Under the pieces are notes generated by a model. That model saw only the letters and a program-made list of their open reading frames with translations. It searched no databases and had not been told where the DNA came from. The translations under genes were made by a program, and so were the position numbers. This document shows positions 49,878 through 59,300 of a stretch of DNA of 61,565 nt, piece after piece (the stretch's first letter is position 1; every line of letters begins with the position of its first letter). This stretch comes from Acidobacteriaceae bacterium UBA1307 (GTDB lineage: Bacteria > Acidobacteriota > Terriglobia > Terriglobales > Acidobacteriaceae): positions 1 to 61,565 of the forward strand of contig DBTV01000028.1 of assembly GCA_002307235.1 (NCBI GenBank), written 5' to 3'.

Positions 49878-50966
49878 CTAGCCCCGCGCGCGGTCGGCTG
49901 CCTTGCGCGCCGGTAGCGTGCCGCGCGGAAAGGCCGTCGACTGGCGCACCACCAGATGCGTCGCAATCGGCCATTCCCGCTGGCTGGCCTTGGGATGATC
50001 GGGCTCAATGCCGGCCCGCAGCGCCTGCACCGCCGCCGAAGCCAGATCCTTGCATGACATGCGCACCGTCGTCAGCGGCGGCAGCATGAACTGCGACAGA
50101 TGAATATCGTCAAAGCCCACCACGGAAATATCCTTGGGCACGGTATGCGTCGTCCGGTGCAGCGCATGCAGGACGCCAATCGCCGTCATGTCATTCGAGC
50201 AGACTACGGCCGTCGGCAACGCGCCCTGCGCCATCAACTTTTCCATCGCCGCAATGCCGCCTTCCATGGTGTGATTGCCCTCGACGATGGCCGGCGCGGG
50301 CTTGCTCAGCCCAATCTCCTCCAGCGAGCGCAGAAAGGCATCCCGTCGCGCAATCGCCGAACGCAGCGTGAGCGGGCCGCTGATGAAGGCCATCGAGCGG
50401 TGGCCGAGCGCGGCCAGATGCTGCACCGCCTCGCGAATTCCCTCGCCGTAATCGACCTTGAGCACATGCACATTCGGCTGCTTCGGACCGGCATCGACAA
50501 AGACCAGCGGCAGAGGACTCTCCACCAGCGTCTTCACAATCTCCTCTTCGATGCCGAAGGTCATCACCGCCACGCCGTCGACGTTGCGCTGCAACATGCG
50601 CCGCACCACCGACTCGGTCCTGACCGCGTCGTAGCTGGTCGAGCCGATCATCACCTCATAGCCCTGCGCCACCGCCAGATTCTCGAACTCCTGAATGAGC
50701 TCGGGAAAAAACGGGTTGGTGATCTCCGAAACGATCAGCCCCAGAATCTTGCTGTGCCCGGAGACCAGCGCGCGCGCCTGCGGGTTCGGCACATAGCCGA
50801 TCTCTTCGACCGCCTTCCAGACCCGTTTGGCCAGGTCAGGATCGACCGTCGTGATGCGGTTCACCACGCGCGAAACCGTGGCAATCGAAACACGGGCACG
50901 CTTGGCCACATCGCGAATGCTGACGGCCGCGCGGCGATTCGAGCTTTTCTTCCGGGGTTTGTTCAT
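49878..50966 (-). CDS. LacI family transcriptional regulator
   Basis: The 362-aa protein has an N-terminal LacI helix-turn-helix and hinge (VSIRDVAKRARVSIATVSRV, VVNRITTVDPDLAKRVWKA) after a basic start. A periplasmic-binding-like sensor domain follows with ILGLIVSEITNPFFPELIQE, AVVCSNDMTAIGVLHAL and VVGFDDIHLSQFMLPPLTTV. Family members usually respond to sugars. The nearest candidate targets are the sugar porter and GH20 genes 3-4 kb away; no operator palindrome could be identified there by eye. Confidence 0.92.
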   Translation of the reverse strand: MNKPRKKSSNRRAAVSIRDVAKRARVSIATVSRVVNRITTVDPDLAKRVWKAVEEIGYVPNPQARALVSGHSKILGLIVSEITNPFFPELIQEFENLAVAQGYEVMIGSTSYDAVRTESVVRRMLQRNVDGVAVMTFGIEEEIVKTLVESPLPLVFVDAGPKQPNVHVLKVDYGEGIREAVQHLAALGHRSMAFISGPLTLRSAIARRDAFLRSLEEIGLSKPAPAIVEGNHTMEGGIAAMEKLMAQGALPTAVVCSNDMTAIGVLHALHRTTHTVPKDISVVGFDDIHLSQFMLPPLTTVRMSCKDLASAAVQALRAGIEPDHPKASQREWPIATHLVVRQSTAFPRGTLPARKAADRARG

Positions 50967-51153
50967 CTTGGACCCGATTGTACGCTTTTCTTGCTGTTTC
51001 TCTGTCAGGTTTATCGAGAAAGCAGTCCGCGAACGCAGGCCGACGATAAGCCGTTGCTCCTGAAGGCCAAATCACGGCGCAGCTTTTCATGCTCCCGCGG
51101 AAAGCGCTTGCTGGGCTTCCCCCAAGAAAACCAGCGTGCCCGCAAACGCGACA

Positions 51154-51175
51154 AGGCCGCCCCGATGGGCGGCCT
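51154..51175 (-). terminator. Probable terminator after infC
   Basis: A perfect 9-bp stem AGGCCGCCC / GGGCGGCCT with a 4-base loop lies 24 bp past the stop. There is no strong T-run after it. Confidence 0.6.
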
Positions 51176-51198
51176 CATGCAGCAAAAGCAGGGATTCT

Positions 51199-51834
51199 TT
51201 AGGCTTGCGGCGCGGTCTGCACAGGTGCAGCGGCAGGAGCAGGTGCAGGTGCGGCAGCGGTTGGCTGCGGCGCGGCGACCGGCTTCGGCGGCTTGGGCGC
51301 TTCCTTCTTGGCCGGAGCCAGAATCGCGTGCAGCGTGTTGCCTTCCATGCGCGGCATAAACTCCACCACACCGGCCTCGCCAATATCCATGATCAGCCGG
51401 TTGATGATGTTGTAGCCCAGATCGCGATGCGCCATCTGACGACCGCGGAAACGCAGGCTGGCCTTCACCTTGTCGCCACCAAGCAGAAACTTGACGGCCT
51501 TGTTCTTCTTCGTCTGGAAATCATGCTCGTCGACGGTGACCGAGAACTTGACTTCCTTGAGGGTGACGACCTTCTGGTTCTTCTTAGCGGCGCGCTCACT
51601 CTTTTCTTTCTCATAGAGAAAGCGGCCGTAGTCCTGAATGCGGCAGACCGGCGGCACTGCATTGGGCGAAACCTCTACCAGATCCAGCCCGCGCTCGCGG
51701 GCGATCTTCAGAGCTTCATACGGCGGCAGAATCCCAAGCTGCTCGCTGTTTTCGTCAATGACGCGAATTTCGCGGGCGCGAATGCGCTCATTGATGCGAA
51801 TAAAAGACTTGGCCGAACGTTTGTCGAAAGCGAT
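51199..51834 (-). CDS. infC: Translation initiation factor IF-3, AUC start codon
   Basis: IF-3 prevents subunit joining and proofreads start codons. The 211-aa protein has the N domain (INERIRAREIRVIDENSEQL), the linker YEKEKSERAAKKNQ and the C domain (KEVKFSVTVDEHDFQTKKNK, GRQMAHRDLG). GTGGAGG stands 9 bp before an in-frame ATC at 51832-51834, giving the normal family N terminus; no ATG, GTG or TTG fits there. Rare AUU/AUC starts on infC let IF-3 repress its own translation. A Pro/Ala-rich tail of about 40 residues is extra. The usual rpmI-rplT neighbours are absent; a lacI gene follows instead. Confidence 0.9.
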   Translation of the reverse strand: MAFDKRSAKSFIRINERIRAREIRVIDENSEQLGILPPYEALKIARERGLDLVEVSPNAVPPVCRIQDYGRFLYEKEKSERAAKKNQKVVTLKEVKFSVTVDEHDFQTKKNKAVKFLLGGDKVKASLRFRGRQMAHRDLGYNIINRLIMDIGEAGVVEFMPRMEGNTLHAILAPAKKEAPKPPKPVAAPQPTAAAPAPAPAAAPVQTAPQA

Positions 51835-51911
51835 GGTGTTGTTCCTCCACTGGATGCCGAGCCGCCTGCGGCGCCTCCCGGCGCGATGCGGCGCTTCTAC
51901 GGCGCACCCTG

Positions 51912-51920
51912 AGTATAGCA
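51912..51920 (-). promoter_or_regulatory. Extended -10 element for infC
   Basis: On the minus strand the sequence reads TGCTATACT. It overlaps the only upstream ATG in the infC frame, so a transcript starting about 7 bp further on would exclude that ATG and leave a leader of about 70 nt before the AUC. Confidence 0.5.
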
Positions 51921-52005
51921 TCGGCCTTGCTCATCGCGGCACAGGCTTTCTGCCAATTTTCAAGGTTTTTTGCGCCGTAGAGTACCAAAAGAACAATTTT
52001 GCCCG

Positions 52006-53124
52006 CTATTGGCCGACAACAGCCCGGATCGGCTCGCCAGAGTTCGGCCGCGCCGCGTGATAATCCTCGCCGAGCAGCGCGGCGACCGTTGCCGCGATCT
52101 GGCTCTCGGTCACCACCGTCCCTTTGCCCTGCTCGCCGGTCGCCGCCGTGTCCGGGCCGATGAAGCCCATCCAGGTCTCGCGCGCCGGAGCAATCTTTTC
52201 GCCGTGCGTCGTCCACTGCGCGCCCTCGCCGCGGCCGTGGTCGGGCAGCACGACGAGCGTCGTCTTGCCCTTGTACTCGGGCATCGACTGCGCCAGATCC
52301 CAGAGCTCGCGCAGATAGCCATCGGCCAGGTGCGCCGCGGTCAAATAGAAGGGATACGAGCCGGAGTGCGCCCAGTCGTCGGTCTCGCCCAGGCCCACGA
52401 AGAGCACGCGCGGGTGCTTGGCCTTCATGTACTCGACGGCGGTGTGGAAGGGCAGCGCATCGAAGGGCTCGTCGTCCCAGACGTGCGGCGTCTCGGCCTT
52501 CAATTTGTTGAGCAGCACGAGCTCGGGCGTGGCCGGAATCGCCGTCAGCGGGTCCCATCCGGCGTTGACCAAAAAGCCGCAATTCTTCTCGTCGAAGATG
52601 CCCTGAAAGGCCGCCCAGGCACCGAAGGCCGCCACCTTGCCCGCAAACTCCGGCTTCTGGTTCAACCAAGCAAAGACGCTCTGATTCGGGTTCGGCACAT
52701 TGTCGTTCGAGTGGATGCGCGGGTCGGCGACGCCGGTCACCGTCTCGCTGTAACCCGGATAGCTGAAGTTCAGCCCGTTGGTCACATGCGAGTCCGAACC
52801 GAGGTCGCGATTGCCGTAGATCTGGCCCTGATGCGCAACGGTCGACCAGAGAAACGGCAGCAGCGCGGCGCGGCGCTCGGCCGGCGTTCCCTGGCCGAAC
52901 TGCGCGGTGGCAGCGGCGTTCAGCGATTTGTAATCGCCGAGCGCGGCGGGCCCTTGCGACTGGAGCAGCGTGTCGTCGGCACCGCGGAAGATCTCCTGCC
53001 AGCGCATGCCGTCGACCATGACCACAATCACGTTTTCGGTTTTATGCGCGCTCTGCGCAAAGGTAGGCGCCGCAAAGCTGAGAGCAGCGACCAGCAAAAA
53101 AGAAAACAGGCGAAGCATTTTCAT
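52006..53124 (-). CDS. Exported alkaline-phosphatase-superfamily protein
   Basis: The 372-aa protein has a signal peptide (MKMLRLFSFLLVAALSFAAP, cut near FAQ) and the fold of the phosphatase/sulfatase/PglZ superfamily: NVIVVMVDGMRWQEIFRGAD at the first metal site, NRDLGSDSHVTNG, VGLGETDDWAHSG with D/D/H ligands, and VVLPDHGRGEG with the second D-H pair. The nucleophile position is not obvious. Relatives include nucleotide pyrophosphatases and phosphoglycerate mutases, and the substrate is unknown. It probably acts in the periplasm. It lies downstream of mtaB, separated by a repeat foldback. Confidence 0.78.
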   Translation of the reverse strand: MKMLRLFSFLLVAALSFAAPTFAQSAHKTENVIVVMVDGMRWQEIFRGADDTLLQSQGPAALGDYKSLNAAATAQFGQGTPAERRAALLPFLWSTVAHQGQIYGNRDLGSDSHVTNGLNFSYPGYSETVTGVADPRIHSNDNVPNPNQSVFAWLNQKPEFAGKVAAFGAWAAFQGIFDEKNCGFLVNAGWDPLTAIPATPELVLLNKLKAETPHVWDDEPFDALPFHTAVEYMKAKHPRVLFVGLGETDDWAHSGSYPFYLTAAHLADGYLRELWDLAQSMPEYKGKTTLVVLPDHGRGEGAQWTTHGEKIAPARETWMGFIGPDTAATGEQGKGTVVTESQIAATVAALLGEDYHAARPNSGEPIRAVVGQ

Positions 53125-53171
53125 GCAGACGATTCTTGCAGCGCCCCAGCGATCCTGTCCGCAAAAAATGA

Positions 53172-53246
53172 TGAAAATATGGGGGAGGCGAGGGGCCAGG
53201 GACTGAGGGACTCTAGTCCCTACGTCCCTCGTTCCCTCAGGCCCTT
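53172..53246. repeat. GTCCCT-family foldback B5 at the mtaB 3' end
   Basis: Forward units GGGGCCA, GGGACTGA, GGGACT (53190-53213) abut reverse units AGTCCCT, ACGTCCCT, CGTTCCCT, CAGGCCC (53213-53246), almost without a loop. The mtaB stop lies inside, and its last residues (GLRERGT) are repeat-encoded. Confidence 0.88.
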
Positions 53247-54671
53247 GCTCCCCACCAACTCCCCCGCCTCCGTCAGCCCACGCACGGCCACCCGCAGCGG
53301 TTGGTTTGCGGGGAAGACGCCTTCAAGCTCGACCGGCAAAAAATTCTCGGTGAGCGCCGCCGTGCGTCCGCGCGCTGCCAGAGCCTTCGGCGTATGCAGC
53401 GTGAGCGCGTCAAGACTTTGGCCGACGAAGCGCTCACGGTGCTCGCGGCGCTTTTCGGCATCGAGCGCGCGCAGCACGGCCATGCGTTCCTCGACCACCT
53501 CCGCGCGGACGGCAGCGGCCGCATGCAGTGCCGCGCCGGGGGTGCCAGGACGCGGCGAAAACGGGAATAGATGCAGGTAGCCGAAGGGCAAGGCGCGGAT
53601 CAGCGCGACGGTCTCGTTGAACTCGGCCTCGGTCTCGCCGGGGAAGCCCACCATCACATCGGCGCCGAGCGTCAGCGTGGGCCCGGCCGCGCCCGTAAGC
53701 GCCTCGACCTTGGCCGCATAGTGCCAGGGCCGGTAGCGGCGGTGCATGCGGCGCAGAACGCCATCGGAGCCGGATTGCAGCGGCAGATGCGCGTGCCGGG
53801 CCAACCTGCGGCCCCCCTCGTCGGCCATCAGCGCAATCAGTTCCTCATCCCAGTCCATCGGCTCGACTGAACTGAGTCGCAACAGCGGCAGCGCGGTCCC
53901 GGCGAAGATGCGCCGCACCAGCCCGGCCAGCGTCTGCTTCGGCGCAAGCTCGCGGCCCCAACGGCCCAGATTGATGCCGGAAAAAACCAGTTCGTGCCCC
54001 CCTGCGGCGACAAAGCCCTCCACCTGCTGCAAGACGGTCTCGGCTGCGAGGCTGCGCGAAGGTCCGCGCGTGTCGGGAATCACGCAGAAAGTGCAGCGAT
54101 TGCCGCAGCCCTCCTGAATCTTGAGATTGGGCCGGGTCTGCGCACCGGGCTCCACCTGATCCTCCACCAGAAACGAGTGCGCAAAAACATCATCGACCAG
54201 CACCACCTGCGGTGGGGCCACTGCGGCTGACGCCGCCCGTAGCGCGTGCAAGGGGGCGCTGCCGGGCAAATCGAAGGTATGCGCCGGAACCGGCTGAATC
54301 TGCACCAGATCGGGCGCGGCAACGGCACGGCCTGCAAACAGCCCGGCGACCAGCTCCGGTGCCAGCGCCTTGTGGCTGTTGCCCACGACGGCGACCACGC
54401 CCTCGAGCGCCGTCAGCTCCTCGGGGGCACGCTGCGCATAGCAGCCGGTCACCACAATCTTCGCCTGGGGATTGCGCCGGTGGGTGCGGCGAATAAAGGC
54501 CCGCGCCTCGCGGTCGGCCTCGGCCGTCACGCTGCAGGTGTTCACCACGACGACTTCGGCCTCGGTGCTCGACTGAACGCAGTGGCCCGCCGAGCGCAGA
54601 TGCGCGCTGATCGCCTCGCCGTCGGCCCGCGCCGCCCGGCATCCGAAATTTTCAATCGCAAACTCCGCCAC
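53220..54671 (-). CDS. mtaB: tRNA t6A37 methylthiotransferase
   Basis: MtaB adds a methylthio group to t6A37 in tRNAs. The 483-aa protein has the UPF0004 domain with conserved Cys in FAIENFGCRAARAD, VVVNTCSVTAEAD and VVTGCYAQRAPEEL. The radical SAM cluster is CGNRCTFC within IQEGCGNRCTFCVIPDTRG. VMVGFPGETEAEF and a C-terminal TRAM-like region (RERFVGQSLDAL) complete the family pattern. It is longer than B. subtilis MtaB by about 30 residues, partly in an Ala-rich insertion before the cluster. The start is GTG. Confidence 0.92.
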   Translation of the reverse strand: MAEFAIENFGCRAARADGEAISAHLRSAGHCVQSSTEAEVVVVNTCSVTAEADREARAFIRRTHRRNPQAKIVVTGCYAQRAPEELTALEGVVAVVGNSHKALAPELVAGLFAGRAVAAPDLVQIQPVPAHTFDLPGSAPLHALRAASAAVAPPQVVLVDDVFAHSFLVEDQVEPGAQTRPNLKIQEGCGNRCTFCVIPDTRGPSRSLAAETVLQQVEGFVAAGGHELVFSGINLGRWGRELAPKQTLAGLVRRIFAGTALPLLRLSSVEPMDWDEELIALMADEGGRRLARHAHLPLQSGSDGVLRRMHRRYRPWHYAAKVEALTGAAGPTLTLGADVMVGFPGETEAEFNETVALIRALPFGYLHLFPFSPRPGTPGAALHAAAAVRAEVVEERMAVLRALDAEKRREHRERFVGQSLDALTLHTPKALAARGRTAALTENFLPVELEGVFPANQPLRVAVRGLTEAGELVGSKGLRERGT

Positions 54672-54698
54672 AGATTCAGTCTATTGCAGACCGGAAGC

Positions 54699-54734
54699 GG
54701 CGGGAGCAGGGATGTCAATGCCCCTGCTCCCGCC
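54699..54734. promoter_or_regulatory. Strong hairpin in the mtaB / MFS divergent intergenic region
   Basis: A perfect 13-bp stem GGCGGGAGCAGGG / CCCTGCTCCCGCC with a 10-base loop lies between divergent starts, where no terminator is needed. It would be in the mtaB 5' leader or be a DNA-level operator. A TATACT box at 54800 may belong to the MFS gene. Confidence 0.5.
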
Positions 54735-54841
54735 CAAGAACGGGTTTGCGCCTGCGGCGGCGGTGGCCCTACCTCTGCGCGGGAAAAATTTCACTCCGGT
54801 ATACTGTGGACTGACCACTTTCCCGTAGCTGATTCCGAATC

Positions 54842-56044
54842 ATGCCGACACCTGCCCCCAGCAATCCGCAACACTCACCCCACCAGGTCAGCACCTGGCA
54901 GATTCTCGGCTACGTATACTTCACCTTTATCAGCTACATGTCGATCGGCCTTCCGCTGGCCGTGCTGCCGCCCTATGTGCATCTGCAGATGGGCTATAGC
55001 GCCATGGTGGCTGGTCTGGTCGTCAGCATGCAATATGTGGCTACCCTCGCCAGCCGCCCCTGGGCCGGGCGCATCAGCGACCGCGTGGGGGCCAAGGTGG
55101 CCGTCGAGTGGGGCATGGCCTGCTGCACCCTTAGCGGTGGGCTTTTGATCGCCGCCGGGGCCCTCCTGTCACACCACTGGATCGGCTTCCTGATTCTGAT
55201 TCTGAGCCGTCTGACGCTGGGCATCGGTGAAAGCCTGGGCTCGACCGGCTCAACGCTGTGGGGCATCACCGCGGCCGGGCCGGAAAACACCGCGCGCGTG
55301 ATCGGCTTTAACGGCGTCAGCACCTATGGCGCCATGGCCATTGCCGCTCCGCTCGGTGTCGTGCTCGACCAGGCCTGGGGCCTGTGGTCACTGGGTCTGT
55401 TCACCGTGCTGCTCGGCGGCGTGAGCCTCATCATGGCCTCACGCAAGGCCGATCTGCCGGTCACCCCCGGCAAGCATCTCCCCTTCGTCAACGTCATGGG
55501 CAAGGTCGCCCCGCACGGCATGGCGCTGGCGCTCGGCGGCGTCTGCTACTCGGTGCTGGCCACCTTCATCACCCTGTTTTATGCCAACCACCACTGGACG
55601 GGCGCGGCACTCTGCCTGACCTCGTTCGGCGTCGGCTTCATCTTCGTCCGGCTGTTTCTGATCTGGACCATCAACCGCTACGGCGGTTTTCCGATGGCCA
55701 TCGCCAGCCTCTCGGTGGTCGCGGTCGGCATGTTCCTGCTCTGGCAGTCGCTGCATCCCTCGATGGCCATCACGGGAGCCTTCTTCGCCGGTTTCGGCTT
55801 CTCGCTGGTCTTTCCCTCCATCGGCGTCGAGGCGGTCAAGCGCGTTGACGAGCCCAATCGCGGCACGGCGCTCGGTGTCTACACGGCATTTTCCGACGTC
55901 AGCTTCTTTCTGGTGGGCCCGGTGGCCGGCGCCATCATCGGCGCCTTCGGCTACGCAAGCGTCTTTCTCTTCGCGCTTGTGAGCGTTCTGGTCTCGCTCG
56001 GCATCGTCATCGTCCTGCGCCACAACGACCAGAAGATCTCCTAA
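54842..56044 (+). CDS. MFS transporter, YhhS/arabinose-efflux-like
   Basis: The 400-aa protein has twelve predicted helices. Typical MFS elements are GRISDRVGAKVAVEWG (motif A), LILSRLTLGIGESLGSTGST (motif C-like, drug/H+ antiporter side) and a second-half motif A at INRYGGFPMAIA. This fits the small efflux-type MFS proteins annotated as YhhS or arabinose efflux. The substrate is unknown. The ATG start lacks a good ribosome site. It is divergent from mtaB, with a strong hairpin between them. Confidence 0.85.
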   Translation: MPTPAPSNPQHSPHQVSTWQILGYVYFTFISYMSIGLPLAVLPPYVHLQMGYSAMVAGLVVSMQYVATLASRPWAGRISDRVGAKVAVEWGMACCTLSGGLLIAAGALLSHHWIGFLILILSRLTLGIGESLGSTGSTLWGITAAGPENTARVIGFNGVSTYGAMAIAAPLGVVLDQAWGLWSLGLFTVLLGGVSLIMASRKADLPVTPGKHLPFVNVMGKVAPHGMALALGGVCYSVLATFITLFYANHHWTGAALCLTSFGVGFIFVRLFLIWTINRYGGFPMAIASLSVVAVGMFLLWQSLHPSMAITGAFFAGFGFSLVFPSIGVEAVKRVDEPNRGTALGVYTAFSDVSFFLVGPVAGAIIGAFGYASVFLFALVSVLVSLGIVIVLRHNDQKIS

Positions 56045-56364
56045 AACTTTTTCGGAAGACACAGGCTTCAGCCCCCGATGAGAGATCTTCGGTGTCGAGT
56101 GCGCCGAAAATCTTCCTCCGGGCCTAAAGGCGAGATCCTTTTGTCCATTTTTCGGCCCAGCTAAAACCTGGCCCTTTCAAAACAAATTGAAGATCGGTTT
56201 GCCCACAGTCTGTGGGGCATGAGAGCCTCTTCTTCCTCCTGACTCGAAATCGCGATCGCCTGCCGCGCGCATTGCCACAAACAGAAACAGCCACCCCGAA
56301 GGATGGCTGTCTGTGATTGCCCGACTGCGACCGGCGCGCTCTTCTGCGCCTGCCACAGCAGAGG
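56045..56364. other. Intergenic region downstream of the TonB-receptor-like gene (320 bp)
   Basis: There is no credible gene. CAGCCA…TGGCTG at 56290-56311 is a hairpin which on the minus strand is followed by TTTCTGTTTG and probably terminates the receptor gene. TGCCCACAG / TGTGGGGCA at about 56199-56219 is a second small hairpin. Confidence 0.55.
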
Positions 56365-59300
56365 TTAGAAGGTGAACTTGCCCGAGAACTGCCAGTCGCG
56401 CGGATCGTTCGACTGCGAGGAGACCTGACCGAAGGAGTAGGAAGAACCCTCCACCGCGCAGGAGCCGCCGCCCGTGCCATAGTCCGTGCCGGAGAGCGCG
56501 CAAGGATAGGTCGAGTTGACCTTCCACTCCGTGTGGTTGGTCACGTTGAAGACCTCGGCACGGAAGACGAACTTCACGTTCGCGGCCTTCACAACGTCAA
56601 AGGTCCGCATGACACCCATGCTGAGGTTCGTCGTGTGGTCGTAGCGCAGGCCATAGGGCGCGGTACGAGCCGAGTTGCCCAGGCGATAGCCGGAAGGCGC
56701 GACAAAGCCGCTCGCGTCGATGTAACGCGGCGCCGTCGCGGTGCTCATGCCCGCCAGATAGCCGTGGCCATAGCGGCCATTCTTGCGAATGCTGCCGCTG
56801 AAGTTCGGGTTGTAGCTGGCAAAGCAGGTGCCCTGACCAGAGGTGGTGCAAACACCACTCGAGGTGCCCACTGACAGCGGACGACCCGAGCTAAGGCTGT
56901 AGATCCAGGAGACCTGCCAACCACCCGCACCGGCGCGCACCAGCTTGCTGTTCGAGCCAATCTTGTTGGCACCGAAGGGCAGCTTGTACTGACCGTAGAT
57001 GTGGAAGACCATCGGCTGGTCATAGGTGCTGGCCGAATGCTCCAGCTTGCTGGCCTGGATGTCCTTGCCACCGTCCCAAACCGCGGCCGGAATCAGACCG
57101 ACGGCGCGCACGCTGCCGGTGTTGTCCATCGTCTTGCTCCAGGTAAAGTTCGCGGAGTAAGAGAAGTCACGCCACTTGCGCTGTTCGAAGCTGGCCTGCA
57201 GGGCATGGTAGCTGGCATTCGCCGAACCATACCAGGCAGCCGAAACGCTCGAGTACTGCGGGAAGGCGCGCAGCATCTGGTGAATGTAAGCCTGCTTGCC
57301 AGTGAACCCGGTGAAGCTGTTTGCTCCGGCAAGACCGGCGTAGCGACTCTGGGCCGCCGCCAGATCCGACGCGCTGGTGGCCGAACCGGTCAGATACTTA
57401 CCAATGACCAGGTACTTCGGATCCAGATAGTTGACACCGCTCGAGGCACTGCTGTTCAGGAAGTGCGACGCACTGCCTGCATAGGTCACCGTGAACGACA
57501 TCGTGCTGTTCAGCGCATGCTGCACGCCAAAGTTCCAGTTGTAGACCGTCGGAGGACGGCTACCGCGATAGGCGTCGGCCATCGTCACGCTGCCGGCCGT
57601 CACGGTGGAACCATTGTTCGCATAGTTGCCGGCATTGTCTGAAGCCGACTTGGTGAAGGCCGTCGCATAGGCCGGAATCGCCGTGTTGGCGAGCGTGCCC
57701 ATGCCCGTGTTGCCATTCAGATAGAAGGCCGGCTGTTCGCCATTGACCGAGTCGGCGAAGGAGGTCTTCTTGGTGAGGCCCGTCGTGCCCGAGGTCGTCG
57801 AGATGTTCAACGCGCCGCTACGGCTGTAGTTGATGCCGAACGAACCGCTGATCGCCGTGGTCGGGGTCGCCGAGTAGGCAAAGCCCACGCGAGGAGCCCA
57901 GTTGGCATGGTAGGTGTGCGCGGCCGAGTGGCCATTGGCGCCGCCCAGGTAGGCAATCGCGCCCTTGTTGCCGGTCGCCGGGTTGATGGCATTCGCGTCC
58001 ATGTAGGAACCGCGATCGAGCGTCTCGGTCACCGGCTGGATCAGATCCCAGCGCAGGCCAAGGTTCACCGTCAGCTTCGGGCTCACCTTCCAGTCATCCT
58101 GGATGTAGGGCGAGAAGGGATGCTGACGCAGGCCCAGAGTCGAGTAGTTCTGCAGCGTAATGCTGCTCGAATCGATGGCGCCCATCAAAAGGCTGGCCAC
58201 CGGATCGCCCGACTTGGTGATCAGCGAGTTGTCGTTGGCCGCCGTGCCGACGAATCCAGCCGTAGAAGTGCGGTTCACGGTGAGACCAAGCACCGAACTC
58301 GGCGTATTCCAGCCCGAGGCATTCTTCTGCGCAAACTGCAGATCGAAGCCGGCCGTGACCATGTGCTTGCCGTGCACCCACGACAGATCGTCATGGAAGG
58401 AGAACATGTTGCTGGTGCTCGAGTACGCCGGACGGCTGTACCAGGTGCTCTGCGTATACTCGCCGCCGGTGAAGGTCACCGCCGGGAAGCTGGTCTGCGC
58501 CTGGCCCGTCGGCAGGTTGGTGATGCCCATCGCCGAGGCCGCCCAGTCCGAGCGTGCCGCCGAGGCCTTCACGGGCGAATCCATGCGGATGTAGCCGGCC
58601 TTGGCCTGGTTGACCAGGTTTTCCGAGAAGATGTAGGTGTGCTCGAGAATGCCCGAGTCCATGAACTGCGAAACGACGTCGCCGTAGGTGAACGGAGCGG
58701 GCAGAACATCGTCGGCCGAAAGATCATAGCCGATGTAGCCCTTCTTGCCGACGTTGCCCAGAATCGAGATGCGCTGCTTGGGCGTCACCGTCCAGTCATA
58801 GCGCAGCGTCATTTCGTAGTTCGAGTTACCGGTTGCGGTGTTGGTCAGATAGTTGTTGTTGACGTCGCTGTTGGACGGCGTCGGCAGAAGCGCCATCATC
58901 TTCTGGGCGATCGGAGAGATCTTGCCCGGGTCCATCACATTGCGCTGGTTCTGATAGGCAAAGGCGCTGGCCGCATACTTGCCGTTGGCGCCCATCGCCT
59001 CTGTCGTCGGATCGTAGATCTTCCAATCCAGTTCGCTGAAGTCACCCGTGCGCATTTTCTTCGTCGGGATGGTCATCAGCGTCGGGCTTTCGTGCGCCGT
59101 GTACTTGTAGATTTCACCCGACACAAAGAAGAACATCGAGTTCTTCACGATCGGACCGCCAAAGGTGACACCGGCTTCGGTCTGGTGCTCGGTCGGCTTC
59201 GACATCGGCTTGGTGCCGCCATCGGCCGTATCCACCGTCTGCGCCTTGGTCAAAAACTGCCAGCTATCGAAGGCCGTGTTGCGGAAGAAGTCGTAGGCCG

